From contig OZ029927.1 of the NCBI GenBank assembly GCA_964023275.1, positions 19,520,762 through 19,584,761 of the forward strand: a DNA stretch of 64,000 nt. Direction: 5' to 3'. A model generated the notes under the pieces. It was not told the origin of the DNA. It made no database searches and saw nothing but the letters and a program-made list of their open reading frames with translations. Positions 1 to 11,625 of this stretch are shown here, piece after piece; within the stretch, counting starts at the first letter, position 1, and each line of letters starts with the position of its first letter. This DNA is from Norana najaformis (taxonomy: Eukaryota; Annelida; Clitellata; Crassiclitellata; Hormogastridae). Position numbers and translations under genes: made by a program.

Positions 1-475
1 TCCTCTTCCCCTTTATCTGCTCTTTCTCCTATTCCATCATATGCTAATCCTCTACTTCTTGTTTCGTCTCCTCCTCCTCCTCTTCTTCTTCTTCTTCTTC
101 TTCCTCCTTCCCCTCTTCCTCTCCCACTTTTTCTGCTCTTTCTCCTATTCCATCATATGCTATTCCTCTACTACTTGTTTCGCTTCTCCTCTTCCTCCTT
201 TTCCTCTTTCTCGTCCTCCTCCTCTTCTTCCTCCTCCTCTTTTTCCTCTTCCTCCTCCTCTTTTCTTTCCACATTTTCTGCTCTTTCTCCTATTCCATCA
301 TATACTAATCCTCTATTTCTTGTTTCCCTTCCCCTCTTCCTCCTGCTCCTTTTCCTGCTCCTTATCCTCCTCCTCCCCCTCTTCTTCCTCCTCCTCTTCT
401 TCCTCCTCTTCCTCTTCCTCATCTTCCTCCCCTCCTCTTCCTCCTTCTCCTCTTCCTCTTCTTTTCCATCCTAAT
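1..475. repeat. Pyrimidine-rich low-complexity tract with degenerate minisatellite
   Basis: The + strand is almost entirely C and T (CCT, CTT and TCC triplets). A phrase containing ctgctctttctcctattcc followed by atcatatg recurs near 18, 133 and 278, so at least three degenerate copies of a longer unit are present. Long open frames here (Ser/Phe/Leu-rich on +, Glu/Arg/Lys-rich on -) are products of base composition and are not called as genes. Confidence 0.9.
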
Positions 476-860
476 AAGAACGCCTGCATACACATACGCC
501 GACGCATTCGCGGGAGTTCCTCGTAGTCTGTTGACGGCTAAGCGACGAGCACAGCGTTGACCGCGGACCCTGTCTGTTATTCCGTCCATCCGTTCGTCCT
601 CAGTGTCTGATCGACACCTTTTTCGGCCTCTGCTGTTACTATTCGACGGATTATTTGCTCGGCTCATCTGATGAGGTATTCGAGTTCAGGTGTGCAGCGG
701 TAGAACAGGTGGCAATATGTCCATCAAGGCGTTGTTGCCTGTTGCTTGGATTTCCGTTACACGTGTAATGCGCGAATCTTGTACAGGCGTAAGCTTAGCT
801 GTTGATGGTCGGTGGTAATCTGTTGCTGTGGATGTCTTTTTCACGCTGTCTCGGTCTGTC
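476..860. other. Unique CpG-containing segment, no gene recognised
   Basis: This is the only mixed-composition DNA in the first 2 kb. It is relatively CpG-rich. A short minus-strand frame (667-419) runs through it but runs on into the purine-rich complement of the tract and has no recognisable domain. It could be an upstream non-coding exon of the gene at 6.2 kb, but nothing in the sequence shows this. Confidence 0.35.
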
Positions 861-1720
861 TGCGTGTCTCTCTTTGCTGCCGTCTCTATGTCTCTCTCGC
901 TCTCTCTCTGTCTCTGTCTCTGTATGCCTCTCACTCTCTTTCTCTCTCTGCATCTATCTCCCGCTGTCTCTACCTGTGTACCGCACTCGCTTCTCATTCT
1001 ATTGCTTCTTGTTTTAGCTCACCCTTACATATACTTTCTCACTCTTGAGTCGCTACTTGTCTCTCTCTGTTTCTCATATTCCTTCCTTCTCTCTCTGTCT
1101 CTCACTTTCTCTGTTTTTCGCTCCCTCTCTGTCTGACTGTGGTTATCTCACTCTCCGTCTCACTCTCACCCCGTTTTCTTATTTTCTTGAATCTCTCTCC
1201 CTCTCTCCTTCTCTCTCTCCCTTTCTCTCTGTCTCTCTCTGTCTGTCTCTCTCTGTCTCTTTCTACCTTTCTATCTATCCATCCATCCATCCATCCATCC
1301 ATCATCCATCCATCCATCCATCATCCATCCATCCATCCATCCATCCATCCATCCATCCATCCATCCATCCATCCATCTATCTATCTCTGTCTCTCTCTAT
1401 TTCTCTGTCTTTCTTTCTATGTCTCTGTCTCTGTCTCTGTCTTTCTCTCTTTCTTTCCTTCCCTCTTCCTCTCTCTGTCTCTGTCTCTCTGTCTCTTTCC
1501 CTATCTCTATCTCTATCTGTATCTCTCCTCTCTTCGCTCCTGTCTCTCCTCTCAGCTATATGTTCTCTCTCACTTTGTTTACATTTCTCTGTTCTTTCTA
1601 TTGCTGTGTATCTCTGAATCAATTTGTCTCTCTCTCTCTCTCTATTTATTAGTCTCTGTTTATCTCTCTCTCTATCTCTTGCCTCCTCTATGTCTGCCTT
1701 TATGTTCTCTTGTCGCTTCT
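861..1720. repeat. TCTC/TGTC simple-repeat tract with (ATCC)n core
   Basis: Nearly pure pyrimidine runs of CTCT and CTGT, with an ATCC tetranucleotide array at about 1272-1383. No coding signal. Confidence 0.92.
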
Positions 1721-1889
1721 CTGCTTATTCTTAACATGAAGCGATATATCGTTCACCTCTGATCAGTTGTTTATTTATCTGTATCCGCCAGCATCTATCT
1801 TCTGTATCATTTTTCTAATTGTTTTCCTTCCTCTCCATCTGTTTTGACTGTATCAAATGTACTCTGTGTCCCGAATACCTGGCTCTCAG

Positions 1890-2130
1890 TCTCTCTCTGC
1901 TCGTGCATGTCTGTGTGTCTGTCTGTGTGTCTGTCTGTCGGCCCCCTCTAAACTACCTCCCGCCCTCCTATAAAATGTACTGCATCAAATGTTCTCTCTC
2001 TCTCGAATAACAGCTCCTCTGCATCTTCCTTCTCGTGTCTGTCTGTCTGTCTGTCTGTCAGCCCCTCTCACCTATTTCCCTCCCTCCCTCAATTTCTCTC
2101 TTTGTTTTTGTCTTTATCTCTCCCTCCAGA
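1890..2130. repeat. CTGT/CTCT simple repeats
   Basis: Several short CTGT runs (about 1905-1940 and 2035-2060) lie in pyrimidine-rich DNA continuing the tract to the left. Confidence 0.8.
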
Positions 2131-2169
2131 CAGGAATGGATCTTTGTAGCGGATTATGCTTATCGATCA

Positions 2170-2452
2170 CGGTTTAACTTCAAAGAGACCACCGCATTGT
2201 GTGCTGTTATTATTGGATTTCAGATTAGATTAGATTAGAGCAGAGCAGATTAGAGTAGATTAGAGTTGATTAGAGTATATTAGACTATGTTAGAGTAGAG
2301 TAGAACAGATTAGAGTAGAACAGATTAGAGTAGCTTGTAGATTAGAGTATATTAGAGTAGATTAGAGGAGATTAGAGGAGATTAGAGGAGATTAGAGGAG
2401 ATTAGAGGAGATTAGAGGAGATTAGAGGAGATTAGAGGAGATTAGAGTAGGT
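2170..2452. repeat. AGATT/ATTAGAGGAG microsatellite-minisatellite
   Basis: Begins as AGATT pentamers (about 2222-2240), passes through degenerate TTAGAGTAG units and ends in about nine near-perfect copies of a 10-mer, attagaggag (about 2358-2448). Its left end resembles the (ATTAG)n tail of the dispersed LINE 3' end seen at 19.0, 31.55 and 45.7 kb, so it probably grew from such a tail (inference). Confidence 0.8.
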
Positions 2453-2607
2453 CAGATTGCAGTACACTGTATCTGCTGTTGTATGCCTACATGTCTCTAC
2501 CAGTATCCCTTCTTGTTCCCTCTTTAATATACCGACCTGTTGAATTGCGATAGCTATCCCTGATGCTTTATTTTTTCGTGTTATTGACACCTCCGTGTGT
2601 GATCTGA

Positions 2608-2965
2608 ATGTTGATTTCCTCTTCCATCCTCCTCTTCCTCCTTCTTCTCCATTCTCCTTCTAGATGTTTTCCATCCTATTTCTCCACCTCTTCTTCCTTC
2701 TCCTCTTCTTTTTCTTCTTCTTTCTCCTCTTCATATTCCTCAACTTTCTCTTCTTCTTCTTTCTCTTCCTCCTCCTCCTATTCTTCTTCCTCCTCTTCCT
2801 CCTCCTCCTATTCTTCTTCCTCCTCTTCCTCCTCCTCCTATTCTTCTTCCTCCTCTTCCTCTTCTTCTTCCTTCTCCTCTTGCCTTCTCCTCTTCTTCCG
2901 CTTTCTCCTCTTCCTACTGCTTCTCCACCACCACCTTCCCCTCATCTTGCCCTCTGTTCTCCCAT
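2608..2965. repeat. CTT/CTC pyrimidine tract
   Basis: Low-complexity C/T sequence with local tandem copies of a ~36-bp phrase around 2765-2860. Serine- or leucine-rich open frames are compositional. Confidence 0.9.
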
Positions 2966-3019
2966 GCCGGTAAATTACAACGCCATAATATGTCAATTAA
3001 CACATCACTTCGCCTTATT

Positions 3020-3420
3020 ATTATAATAATAATTATATATTAATTACTAAATGAACGAACTGAAATGTAAACAGTCGCACTGACTGTTGTTCAAACTGTA
3101 TGGAGTGTTGAAAGGCCTTGTGGCTCCAGAAAGGGTCACACCACGGGTGGTTATGATGATGACGATGGATTGACACGCGTGGAAATCGCTGCGTGAGATG
3201 TCCGATGAGTGATACGGGGAAAAGCGATGGAAGCAATATTCCGTAGTTGCTTCGGTTTGTAGACAGAGGCTTTTGAGGCCACTGTCCATTGCATGAAGAT
3301 ACAGAGTTACATAAAGATACAAAAAAGATACACAGTTCATTTCTTCGTACGTTTGTACAGGCATTTACCACTGATTTCAGGGCCCGAGTCGCGGTCTACA
3401 ATATGCATGTCTTCATCCTT
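3020..3420. other. Unique non-coding sequence
   Basis: Mixed-composition DNA between repeats. Short frames on both strands overlap each other and show no family signature. I see nothing functional here. Confidence 0.5.
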
Positions 3421-3439
3421 TTCTTGTTCTGCTTCTTGT

Positions 3440-3970
3440 TATTCTTGTTCTTGTTCTTCTTTTTCATCTTCCGCTACATTCATCATCACACCACCATAAT
3501 CGTCGTCGTCGTCGTCATCATCATCATCATCAGCAGCAGCAACAGTAGTGGTGCTTCACTCTTAAGGTGGAGTGTAAATCTTTGTGTAGCCCATATTAAT
3601 GCCTACACATGTACGCGTTAGGCTTGCACTATAAATACACACACACACACACGTACGCACACACACCTACACACACATACACACACAGGCCCATATGCAT
3701 TATATATATGTATTTATATATGTACTTACTAATTGCTCTAATCATTATTTTGGTCTGTTTATACTTTATATTAAATATATCTAAAATACACATAATAAAC
3801 ATCGTCACAATCAGCGTCCCTTTCACTGTCGTCGTCATCATCATTGTCGTTGTCGTCATCATCCTGTTCGTTGACATTGTCGTTGTCGTCACGACAATCG
3901 CCTTCAACGTGATTATCGTTATTTTCGTCGGCGTCACGTTTTTTATCATCGTCGACGTTGCCGTCGTCAT
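3440..3970. repeat. Simple repeats: CGTCAT, CA and GTCATC tracts
   Basis: Three blocks: TTCTTG/CGTCGTCATC (3440-3540), (CA)n with interruptions (3636-3690) and a degenerate CGTCGTCATCATC tract (3800-3970). The intervening ~110 bp is AT-rich. Confidence 0.8.
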
Positions 3971-4290
3971 CAGGCAAGCGCGTCATTCGTTGTCATGGTG
4001 ATACAAATCACTAAACGTCAAAATTGACGGCCGAAAACCTTACAAACAGCATCAAGATGGCGACGGCTTCTTCTTCTTCTTCCAGTTCTTTGCATGCCCC
4101 CCACCCCGCAGAAGACGAGTTCTTAACCACTCGGCAACGTCCATCAACTCTTAATACGTCTGTCGCCGAAGCCGTGGCATCCTCTTGTGGGCAGAACAGC
4201 GCGCGTGGGCTGTGAGAATTAACGGTCGTCATGTTTGGTGTCACAGACTTTGAAGACCACACGGGGAGACAAGCGTGCTAATTTTTAAGG

Positions 4291-4623
4291 CGGTGTAGTG
4301 CGAGATCGGTTCCTAGGCGAAAGCGGTTCCGAAGAATGTTGTGATTGGTTCACGTGACCGATGACGTCAGGTAACAATTTGTTGCCACTTTGTTCGTTAG
4401 AATAATGTTTTGTCCTAATTACGACTGCGTAATAAGTACAGACTGATTGGGTGAATGTTTGGGCTTCTATTTTTCCATCTACTGAAATATTGTTTTGCGC
4501 TAAATTTTGCTGTCAAGACAACAGAATACTTTAAAATTCGCTCCACTATGTCGTTGTGCCCTGTCAACGAAATTGGGCGGAGTTGGAACCGTTTTCGCCG
4601 CGGACCGACCTTGCACCACACCG
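4291..4623. mobile_element. MITE with ~40-bp terminal inverted repeats (copy 1)
   Basis: The left end (cggtgtagtgcgagatcggt) and right end (accgaccttgcaccacaccg) are inverted copies, imperfect over about 40 bp. The interior carries gtgattggttcacgtgac near the left end, which appears in reverse orientation near the right end of the copy at 14.2 kb, so the two copies are in opposite orientation. Length is 333 bp with no coding capacity. No clear target-site duplication is visible. Confidence 0.8.
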
Positions 4624-4809
4624 GCGTTTTCCCGTCTGGCAAGGCCGGTTTTTTTGAACTCTCTAAGGAGGGGGAGACAGAGCGAGGGCGAGGGAGAAAG
4701 GTGGGTAGGTGGAAAAGGGTCTCTGAAGGCAGTTCAGGGAGTGTCGATGTCTCTCATGGGAGGAAGCAAAGACATGACACACGGAATCCGAGAACTCCTC
4801 TAAGCCCCA

Positions 4810-5229
4810 GAGATGCTTATATGCATGTATATATGGGTATATGTATGTATGTGTGCATATTTATACGTATGTATGTATTTATGTGTGTATATATATGTGT
4901 GTTTATGGTATGTATTTATGTATGTACGCATGTATGTATTTATGTATGTGTATATGTATGTGTATATGTATGTATGTTTGTACGTATGTATGTATGTTTG
5001 TATGTATGTGTGTATGTGTGTATGTATGTATGTATGTATGTATGTATGTATGTTTGTATGTATGTGTGTATGTGTGTATGTATGTATGTATGTATGTATG
5101 TAGGTTTGTATGTATGTATGCATAAATATGTATGCAAGCATATTGTGTATGAGTGCGTGTTGGTATGAATGTTTATGCGTATGTATGTATGTACGCATGT
5201 ATGCGTATATGTACGTGTGTGTACGTGTG

Positions 5230-5277
<48 letters not shown>
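4810..5277. repeat. (TATG)n and (TA)n microsatellite
   Basis: Degenerate GTAT/ATGT tetranucleotides from 4810 to about 5230, then a pure TA run to about 5277. Tyr/Val/Cys-rich frames over it are not genes. Confidence 0.92.
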
Positions 5278-5279
<2 letters not shown>

Positions 5280-5570
5280 TCTGAACATTTATAAAGCGCC
5301 TTTAAGAGCCCCTTACGCGCAGCATTCATACATCACTTCTCCGCTAGTTCTCTTCCTGGTTTGTCCTCGTTACAACTTCATATGTATATATATATTCGTA
5401 AATCTCAATACACATGTATATATTTAGTTGTCTAGGTGATCGTCTATAACATTTCTATTAATGGAGCGTGATGCATGCACAATGTAAATGCCACGAGACG
5501 TTCATTATCTGGGCCAGTATTAAGGCTGGAGGTCCTTCGAAATGGAACGACATTCTGTAAGGTCAGGTTG
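5278..5570. other. Intergenic sequence, nothing recognised
   Basis: AT-rich mixed sequence without motif, repeat or convincing reading frame. Confidence 0.5.
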
Positions 5571-5574
5571 GGTC

Positions 5575-5947
5575 AGGTGAATTTATATGTCTATATATCT
5601 ATATATATATACATATATTAATGGCATACAGCGTGTATATGTATATATGTGTCTACATAGTCGCATTATATATATTAAATGCATACAGCACTATATTTAT
5701 AGGTATATATGTGTTACATAGTTGCATCGTATACATATAAATTCATATATACTGTATATTAAATATATACAGCATGTATGTGTGTTACATAGTTTTATTA
5801 TATACATATAAATTCATATATACTGTATATTAAATATATACAGCATGTATCTGTGTTACATAGTTTTATTATATACATATACATTCATATATATTAAATA
5901 CATACAGCATGTATATATATATGTATATATGTCTTATATAGTTGCAT

Positions 5948-5982
<35 letters not shown>
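5575..5982. repeat. AT-rich tandem repeat, ~71-bp unit, ending in (AT)n
   Basis: The word gtgttacatag recurs at 5711, 5782 and 5853, giving a unit of about 71 bp containing atacatataaattcatatat and acagcatgta. Less regular copies extend left to about 5620. It ends in pure AT dinucleotides at 5950-5980. Confidence 0.85.
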
Positions 5983-5983
<1 letters not shown>

Positions 5984-6067
5984 GATGATTGCAGTTGAGC
6001 GTAAGCAACGGCCAACGCATACATTTCTCGATGCGCTTATTAAAGAATTCATACAATATTCTTCCGT

Positions 6068-6076
6068 TTTCTACAG
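6068..6076 (+). other. Candidate splice acceptor / start of GPRIN-like exon
   Basis: The sequence tttctacag follows a short pyrimidine-rich stretch. Splicing here would put the in-frame TGA at 6078-6080 at the start of the exon, so any upstream exon would be untranslated and translation would begin at 6249. Confidence 0.4.
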
Positions 6077-6248
6077 ATGACATTCCCATAACCATTACTA
6101 CCGCCACCTTTACCACAACCGCGACCACCATCGCCACTATCACCATAACCGACACCACTACAAGGGCTACCGCTACTTCCATCACAACCATCACCACCAC
6201 CACCACCACCATCAACACCACCAGCAGCAGCAGCTTCGTGTTGGCGCC

Positions 6249-7934
6249 ATGAGAGGGTCGTCAGAGTCGGCCAGATGCCGCCGTGCCTCGTACCAACGCA
6301 GTCACACCGTCGACGCCCTTCCAATGCAGCTGATCCACCCGGCGCCACTCCTGTCCTTGACGGATCAGCGCAACAGCTTCGACTCGCAGGACGAAGCCGG
6401 CAGCGCCAGCGAGGAGTCGCGTCTCCTGGGGTCGACGGAAGGGTCGCCGTTCCACGCCTTGAGGGACCCAGGTCGATCTTCGAGGGAGAGCCACTTGGGC
6501 AGCAGGGGAACGCCACGACCGGCTCTGGCCAAGAACCTCAGCTTCCAGAACGTTCTGTCGGAGAACAGCCTTAGCCACCAGCGGCTGCTCAGCGGCGGCG
6601 GAAGCACTCGAAGCTCGAAGGTCTTTCTGCGCAAGAGCAGCGAAAACGATCTCCTCTACGGCTGTACCTCACCGTCCTCACGCATCCTGGAGCGATCCCC
6701 CAGCTCCTCGAGCGCGCTCCTTGCCAAGGTCAAGGATCGGATAGTGGACACGTTTTTCCAGACGTCTTCTGAAGGACCGCAGCTAGCAGCCATCGTCCAG
6801 GAGCGTCGCCAGAGGGCAGCAGAGGAGTACGAAGCCCGTCTGAGCATCTACCGAGCCCAGCAGCAGCTTCAGACCAGTCGGACGGGAAGCCTGTCCTCCG
6901 ATTCGGGGTCAACGGAGCGTTTCCCGTCGTCCCAAAGCTCGACGCGTCGGAATCGAACCCTGATCTCTGAGGCGTCGGCGGAATCTACCAGTGCGGACGC
7001 GGCCCGTTTCGCGAAGAGTCGAAGGGACGGAGCGAGGGCGGCGTTCCGGCGCCGCTCGGTCAGCGAGGACAACTGCCTACCGCAGATTCTGCTCGGGAAG
7101 TCCCGCCCGGTGGGTAACGGATCCGTGGCCGGGAGCCAAGCTGGCCTTGGCGGGATCGTCTGCTCCACGGACGACTTCCAAGCCCTCGTATCGGGTCTGG
7201 GCCATAGACGGGGCTTAGACTGGAGGTCGAGATGCATGGGGCCCAGGGCTATGTCCTTCGATCAGACACGGCACATGCGACCCGGTGGATCGCCATTCGG
7301 TGACTACAGAGCAGGAGACAGCGTCTCCCAACGGCTCAACAACTCGTCCAAGATCCTTGAGACGTTCGAGGAAGGCGTGGACTGCGCTCCTCAAGGCGAC
7401 CTCACCCAGGACGATGACTCTCTCTGCCTCAGCAACCACAAGGACCCTCATAACACCGGCGACCTCGCGAGAAGACTCTCCAAAGACTCGTCGACGGATG
7501 CTAAAGACGCAGCGCATCATCAGCAACCGAGCGGTGCGACGGAAGTCGTATGCAGCAACGAATCCGGTTCCGATCACGTGCCTCTCGTACCGGAAGTGGA
7601 ATTCGACGCGAATGGTCAGACGTGGGATGTATACGGGGCTGAGTTGGATCCGGAGATCCTAGGAACCGCTATCCAGATGCACCTGAGTCGACTGATCGCT
7701 GTAAACAAGGCTGCTGCTGCTACAGAGGATGCTACGAACTGTCGTCCGCAGGAACAGCCGCAGCAGCAGCAGCAGCAGCAGCTTTTTGCCCACGTGACTG
7801 CTGGTAGCGAAGCAGTGGGGACGTGTGCCCCCAGAGCACCTGTCCCTTGCCAAGCTCCCCGCCGTAGGGAACACACCGACGTCGGATGTCTACGCAGATA
7901 CTTTTGTATCTTCTCCGGTAGCGATGACACGTGA
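6249..7934 (+). CDS. GPRIN-like protein (C-terminal GRIN_C-type motif), single exon
   Basis: A 561-residue frame in GC-rich DNA unlike its surroundings. The start is the first ATG after an in-frame TGA at 6078, in good context (ggcgccatgaga). Most of the protein is Ser/Arg-rich and probably disordered; residues ~160-210 could form a helix. Near the C-terminus, residues ~451-477 (FDANGQTWDVYGAELDPEIL, then GTAIQMHL) match the pattern I know from the conserved C-terminal domain of GPRIN1-3, which bind activated G-alpha o/i at the neuronal membrane and promote neurite growth. The final residues are Cys- and Arg-containing (CLRRYFCIF), reminiscent of the palmitoylated C-terminus of GPRINs. A poly-Gln run precedes it at about 7757-7782. 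A possible splice acceptor (tttctacag) ends at 6076, so 6077-6248 may be 5' UTR. Family assignment rests on this one motif; function in neurites is inferred. Confidence 0.65.
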   Translation: MRGSSESARCRRASYQRSHTVDALPMQLIHPAPLLSLTDQRNSFDSQDEAGSASEESRLLGSTEGSPFHALRDPGRSSRESHLGSRGTPRPALAKNLSFQNVLSENSLSHQRLLSGGGSTRSSKVFLRKSSENDLLYGCTSPSSRILERSPSSSSALLAKVKDRIVDTFFQTSSEGPQLAAIVQERRQRAAEEYEARLSIYRAQQQLQTSRTGSLSSDSGSTERFPSSQSSTRRNRTLISEASAESTSADAARFAKSRRDGARAAFRRRSVSEDNCLPQILLGKSRPVGNGSVAGSQAGLGGIVCSTDDFQALVSGLGHRRGLDWRSRCMGPRAMSFDQTRHMRPGGSPFGDYRAGDSVSQRLNNSSKILETFEEGVDCAPQGDLTQDDDSLCLSNHKDPHNTGDLARRLSKDSSTDAKDAAHHQQPSGATEVVCSNESGSDHVPLVPEVEFDANGQTWDVYGAELDPEILGTAIQMHLSRLIAVNKAAAATEDATNCRPQEQPQQQQQQQLFAHVTAGSEAVGTCAPRAPVPCQAPRRREHTDVGCLRRYFCIFSGSDDT

Positions 7935-8340
7935 TCTATTAATAGGCTTCTAAAAATAAGATTCTATTAATGGATTTCTAATAATAGCCAGCTGTCATTA
8001 GATTTCTAATAATAGAAGTCGTTAACGGTATGCTATTCTTAAGATGTCATTGACAGGTCTCTATAAATAGACTCAAATTACTGGACATCTGTTTATAGAT
8101 TTCTAATTATAGCCATCTAATAATAGCAGTTTATTTTAAAATGGTACTGGTAGGCTACTATAAATAGACATTAATAGAAGAAGAAGAAGAAAGAAGGAGA
8201 AGGAGAAGGAGAAGAAAGAAGGAGAAGGAAAAGGAGAAGAAAGAAGGAGAAGGAGAAGGAGAAGAAAGAAGAAGAAGGAGAAGGAGAAGGAGAAGAAAGA
8301 AGGAGAAGGAGAAGGAGAAGAAGAGGAAAAAGAAGAGCAG
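7935..8340. repeat. Degenerate TTCTAATAATAG repeats then GAA/GGA purine tract
   Basis: About 230 bp after the stop codon repeats variants of gatttctaataatag and ctctataaatag; this is likely 3' UTR or spacer. From 8175 to 8340 the + strand is almost pure purine (agaaggagaaggag units). Confidence 0.75.
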
Positions 8341-8374
8341 CAATCCCTTAACCTAAAATTTCCATGAATATAGT

Positions 8375-8605
8375 GTTGGCGACATCGTTTTTCTTTAGCT
8401 CAGCGCACGAGGGCGTGCGACCGTTCCTCTCCCTCGCTGCCTGATCTTCCAACCGGCAGTGAACGGCCAATGTACACATTTTATAGATAGCTGAGCTAGC
8501 TAGGGGGCGCAAATGGAATAGCAATCTCTAAGCAATTTTCTGCCCTGCGTTGATTTGAACACTCGGCCAGTGAATTGACAGCCCACTGAGCCCATCTCGA
8601 TAACA
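8375..8605. repeat. Dispersed repeat family H (copy 1)
   Basis: Shares a series of blocks with 17370-17520: catcgtttttctttagctc, an accggcagtg block, a tatagctgag block and gggggcgcaaatgg. A reversed B-box-like word (gatttgaacac) lies near the right end, suggesting a tRNA-derived SINE read on the minus strand. Confidence 0.5.
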
Positions 8606-8693
8606 AATAGACTCGACCCATAAGCTTCGTTTGTTTTTACCCAAACTTGAAAACTCTAGGTCTAAACTTATGACTCGTCTGTTTCAAATTCTT

Positions 8694-8785
8694 ACTTTCT
8701 TCTTCTTCTTCTTCTTCTTTTTCTCCTCCTCCTCCTCCTCCTCCTCCTTCTTGTTCTTCTTCTTCTTCGTCTTCTTCTTCCTCCG
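8694..8785. repeat. CTT/CCT microsatellite
   Basis: TTC and CTC triplet runs; no gene. Confidence 0.9.
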
Positions 8786-9137
8786 TTTCAACTTGCTCAC
8801 CCACCATAGCCTTACATCTGGTTTTCGTGACCAATCGGATTTCGCCCGGCCTTCTCCAACGGATTCTGATTTTTGATAAGGATGTCACACGAAGGCACCA
8901 TCGACAGTCAGTAATTGACATCAGTCAGGTAATATGCGTAAATTAGTTAATATGTTAACTGCCTTTGCTGTCACGGACACCGACATGTTCACTTTATAAT
9001 ACTGCAGTTTTAATACTGCAGATCAAAACACAATATCTGGTTTGTTACCCCTGTAGAAATCCCACACTAGAAGCGATAAAATTATCTCTTCATCGTTGTT
9101 TATGTGCTTCATTTCATAAGTTCCCGCATGATTAGGC

Positions 9138-9138
9138 C

Positions 9139-9207
<69 letters not shown>

Positions 9208-9265
9208 GACAATTTATATAGCGCTGTAGCATAGCCGAGGCCGAAGAAAAGGGCGCTGTACGCCT
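9138..9265 (+). repeat. (AAT)n and short repeat end (family J)
   Basis: A ~70-bp AAT run is followed by gacaatttatatagcgctgt and a gaggccgaagaaaagggcgctg block. The same block occurs in reverse beside an ATT run at 63.08-63.15 kb, so the AAT run is probably the expanded tail of a mobile repeat. Confidence 0.6.
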
Positions 9266-9297
9266 ACTCATATCTATCATTCTGTATCGTCCTATTG

Positions 9298-9485
9298 GGG
9301 GCACGGTAGCATATTGGACAGAGAGTTTGGCTTGTAACGCGGAGAGTATGGGTTCGAGCCTCATCCGAGACGGTTACTGTGTAGGGACCTTGAGCAAGTC
9401 CTTCATTCACAATTGCTCGGCGCCTTCGACTGATGCTAAGGCATTAGATAGTGGCGCCTAATAAATGCAGGAATAACAATAATAT
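9298..9485 (+). mobile_element. tRNA-derived SINE, family C (full-length copy)
   Basis: The head is tRNA-like, with an A-box-like word at about 9306-9318 and a B box, ggttcgagcc, at 9351-9360. It continues with gtagggaccttgagcaagtc and ends tagtggcgcctaataaatgc followed by an AT-rich tail. Related copies lie at 35.34, 36.97 and 44.22 kb (reverse) and 57.16 kb (forward). Confidence 0.8.
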
Positions 9486-9796
9486 ATATCTGTGTATCAT
9501 TGCTCAGCTTTTGTCGAATGGGACCGGTTTTGCAGATTCGGACTTGACTGAATTCTGCAATGCGAACCTATAGTAGGTTAGGCTAGAGCTTTTGTAATTG
9601 TAATTTGAGATTTACAAAGCGCCTCTTAGAGGATGAACTCAACAGAGGTGCTTCCGACCCGCAAAAGTAAAATATTTAGTAGCTTTTAGGTTTGCAGTCA
9701 GTCAGTCTGAATTGCATCTGAAAATGAGGTCGTTGGCCCGGGTTTAACGCTTAGCACATAGCCTGGAACCTACTATGCTGTATTAACAGATGCATT

Positions 9797-10225
9797 ACCT
9801 ACCTACCTACCTACCTACCTACCTACCTACCTACCTACCTACCTACCTACCTACCTACCTACCTACCTACCTACCTACCTACCTACCTACCTACCTACCT
9901 ACCTACCTACCTACCTACCTACCTACCTACCTACCTACCTACCTACCTACCTACCTACCTACCTACCTACCTACCTACCTACCTACCTACCTACCTACCT
10001 ACCTACCTACCTACCTACCTACCTACCTACCTACCTACCTACCTACCTACCTACCTACCTACCTACCTACCTACCTACCTACCTACCTACCTACCTACCT
10101 ACCTACCTACCTACCTACCTACCTACCTACCTACCTACCTACCTACCTACCTACCTACCTACCTACCTACCTACCTACCTACCTACCTACCTACCTACCT
10201 ATCTACCTATCTACCTACTTACGTA
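9797..10225. repeat. Pure (TACC)n tetranucleotide array
   Basis: About 100 consecutive CCTA units, perfect for roughly 400 bp; the last 25 bp include TATC and TTAC variants. The flanking word ttaacagatgcatt occurs at 9783 and again at about 10290, where a second short TACC run starts, so the flank itself is duplicated. Confidence 0.97.
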
Positions 10226-10345
10226 CTGTAACTGCACCGTCGGTTGACATTGTAATCACCCTAGACATACCTTGCTACTTACTATACTGAATTAACAGAT
10301 GCATTGGTTTCTTACCTACCTACCTACCCCTACCTATCTACCTAC
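10226..10345. repeat. Duplicated flank with second short TACC run
   Basis: Contains a second copy of the left flank (ttaacagatgcatt near 10290) and a short interrupted TACC run at about 10315-10345. Confidence 0.7.
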
Positions 10346-11277
<932 letters not shown>

Positions 11278-11449
11278 CTGTGTGTGTACCTGTGTTAATA
11301 TCTATATATATGAGGAATATATATCAAAATACAGTCTATTCATGTCATATATCATATATTGATATACATTTCCATATCAGCAACACGTAGCTTGTACTGT
11401 CTCAACATATTTCTGAGGATTCCAGATCGCCAAGGGTTCATTTAAGGTA

Positions 11450-11625
11450 TTTGAATCTCTGGCTAACATGGCCCGTACACGGGATCTTAAATGGTGTGGC
11501 ACCCATTCAAACGGACAGCGATGGTGAAGGATCTCATCCAATAAAATCATTCAAAAGATTTAACAGGGACAAGGCAATATGGGCGCTATATAAAACCGTG
11601 TACATTTTACATTTACACTTAGCCT
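11450..11625 (+). mobile_element. SINE family E (tail part)
   Basis: Contains the family signature: cccgtacacgggatcttaaa, a tggtgaaggatctcatcc block and gggcgctatataaaaccgtg. Related copies are at 13.57 and 13.80 kb (reverse), 34.83 kb and 43.40 kb. Confidence 0.65.

Noticed and set aside
6081-6248. His/Gln-rich N-terminal extension of the GPRIN-like protein
   Set aside because: The frame is open from 6081 but has no ATG before 6249, and the only likely acceptor places the TGA at 6078 in frame, so translation from upstream exons is excluded in this model.
9298-9370. Functional tRNA gene
   Set aside because: A- and B-box words occur here and at 21.2, 43.4 and 55.5 kb, but each is followed by a conserved SINE body and the cloverleaf is degenerate.
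9797-10290. 166-codon frame with Leu-Pro-Thr-Tyr repeats
   Set aside because: Produced entirely by the TACC array.
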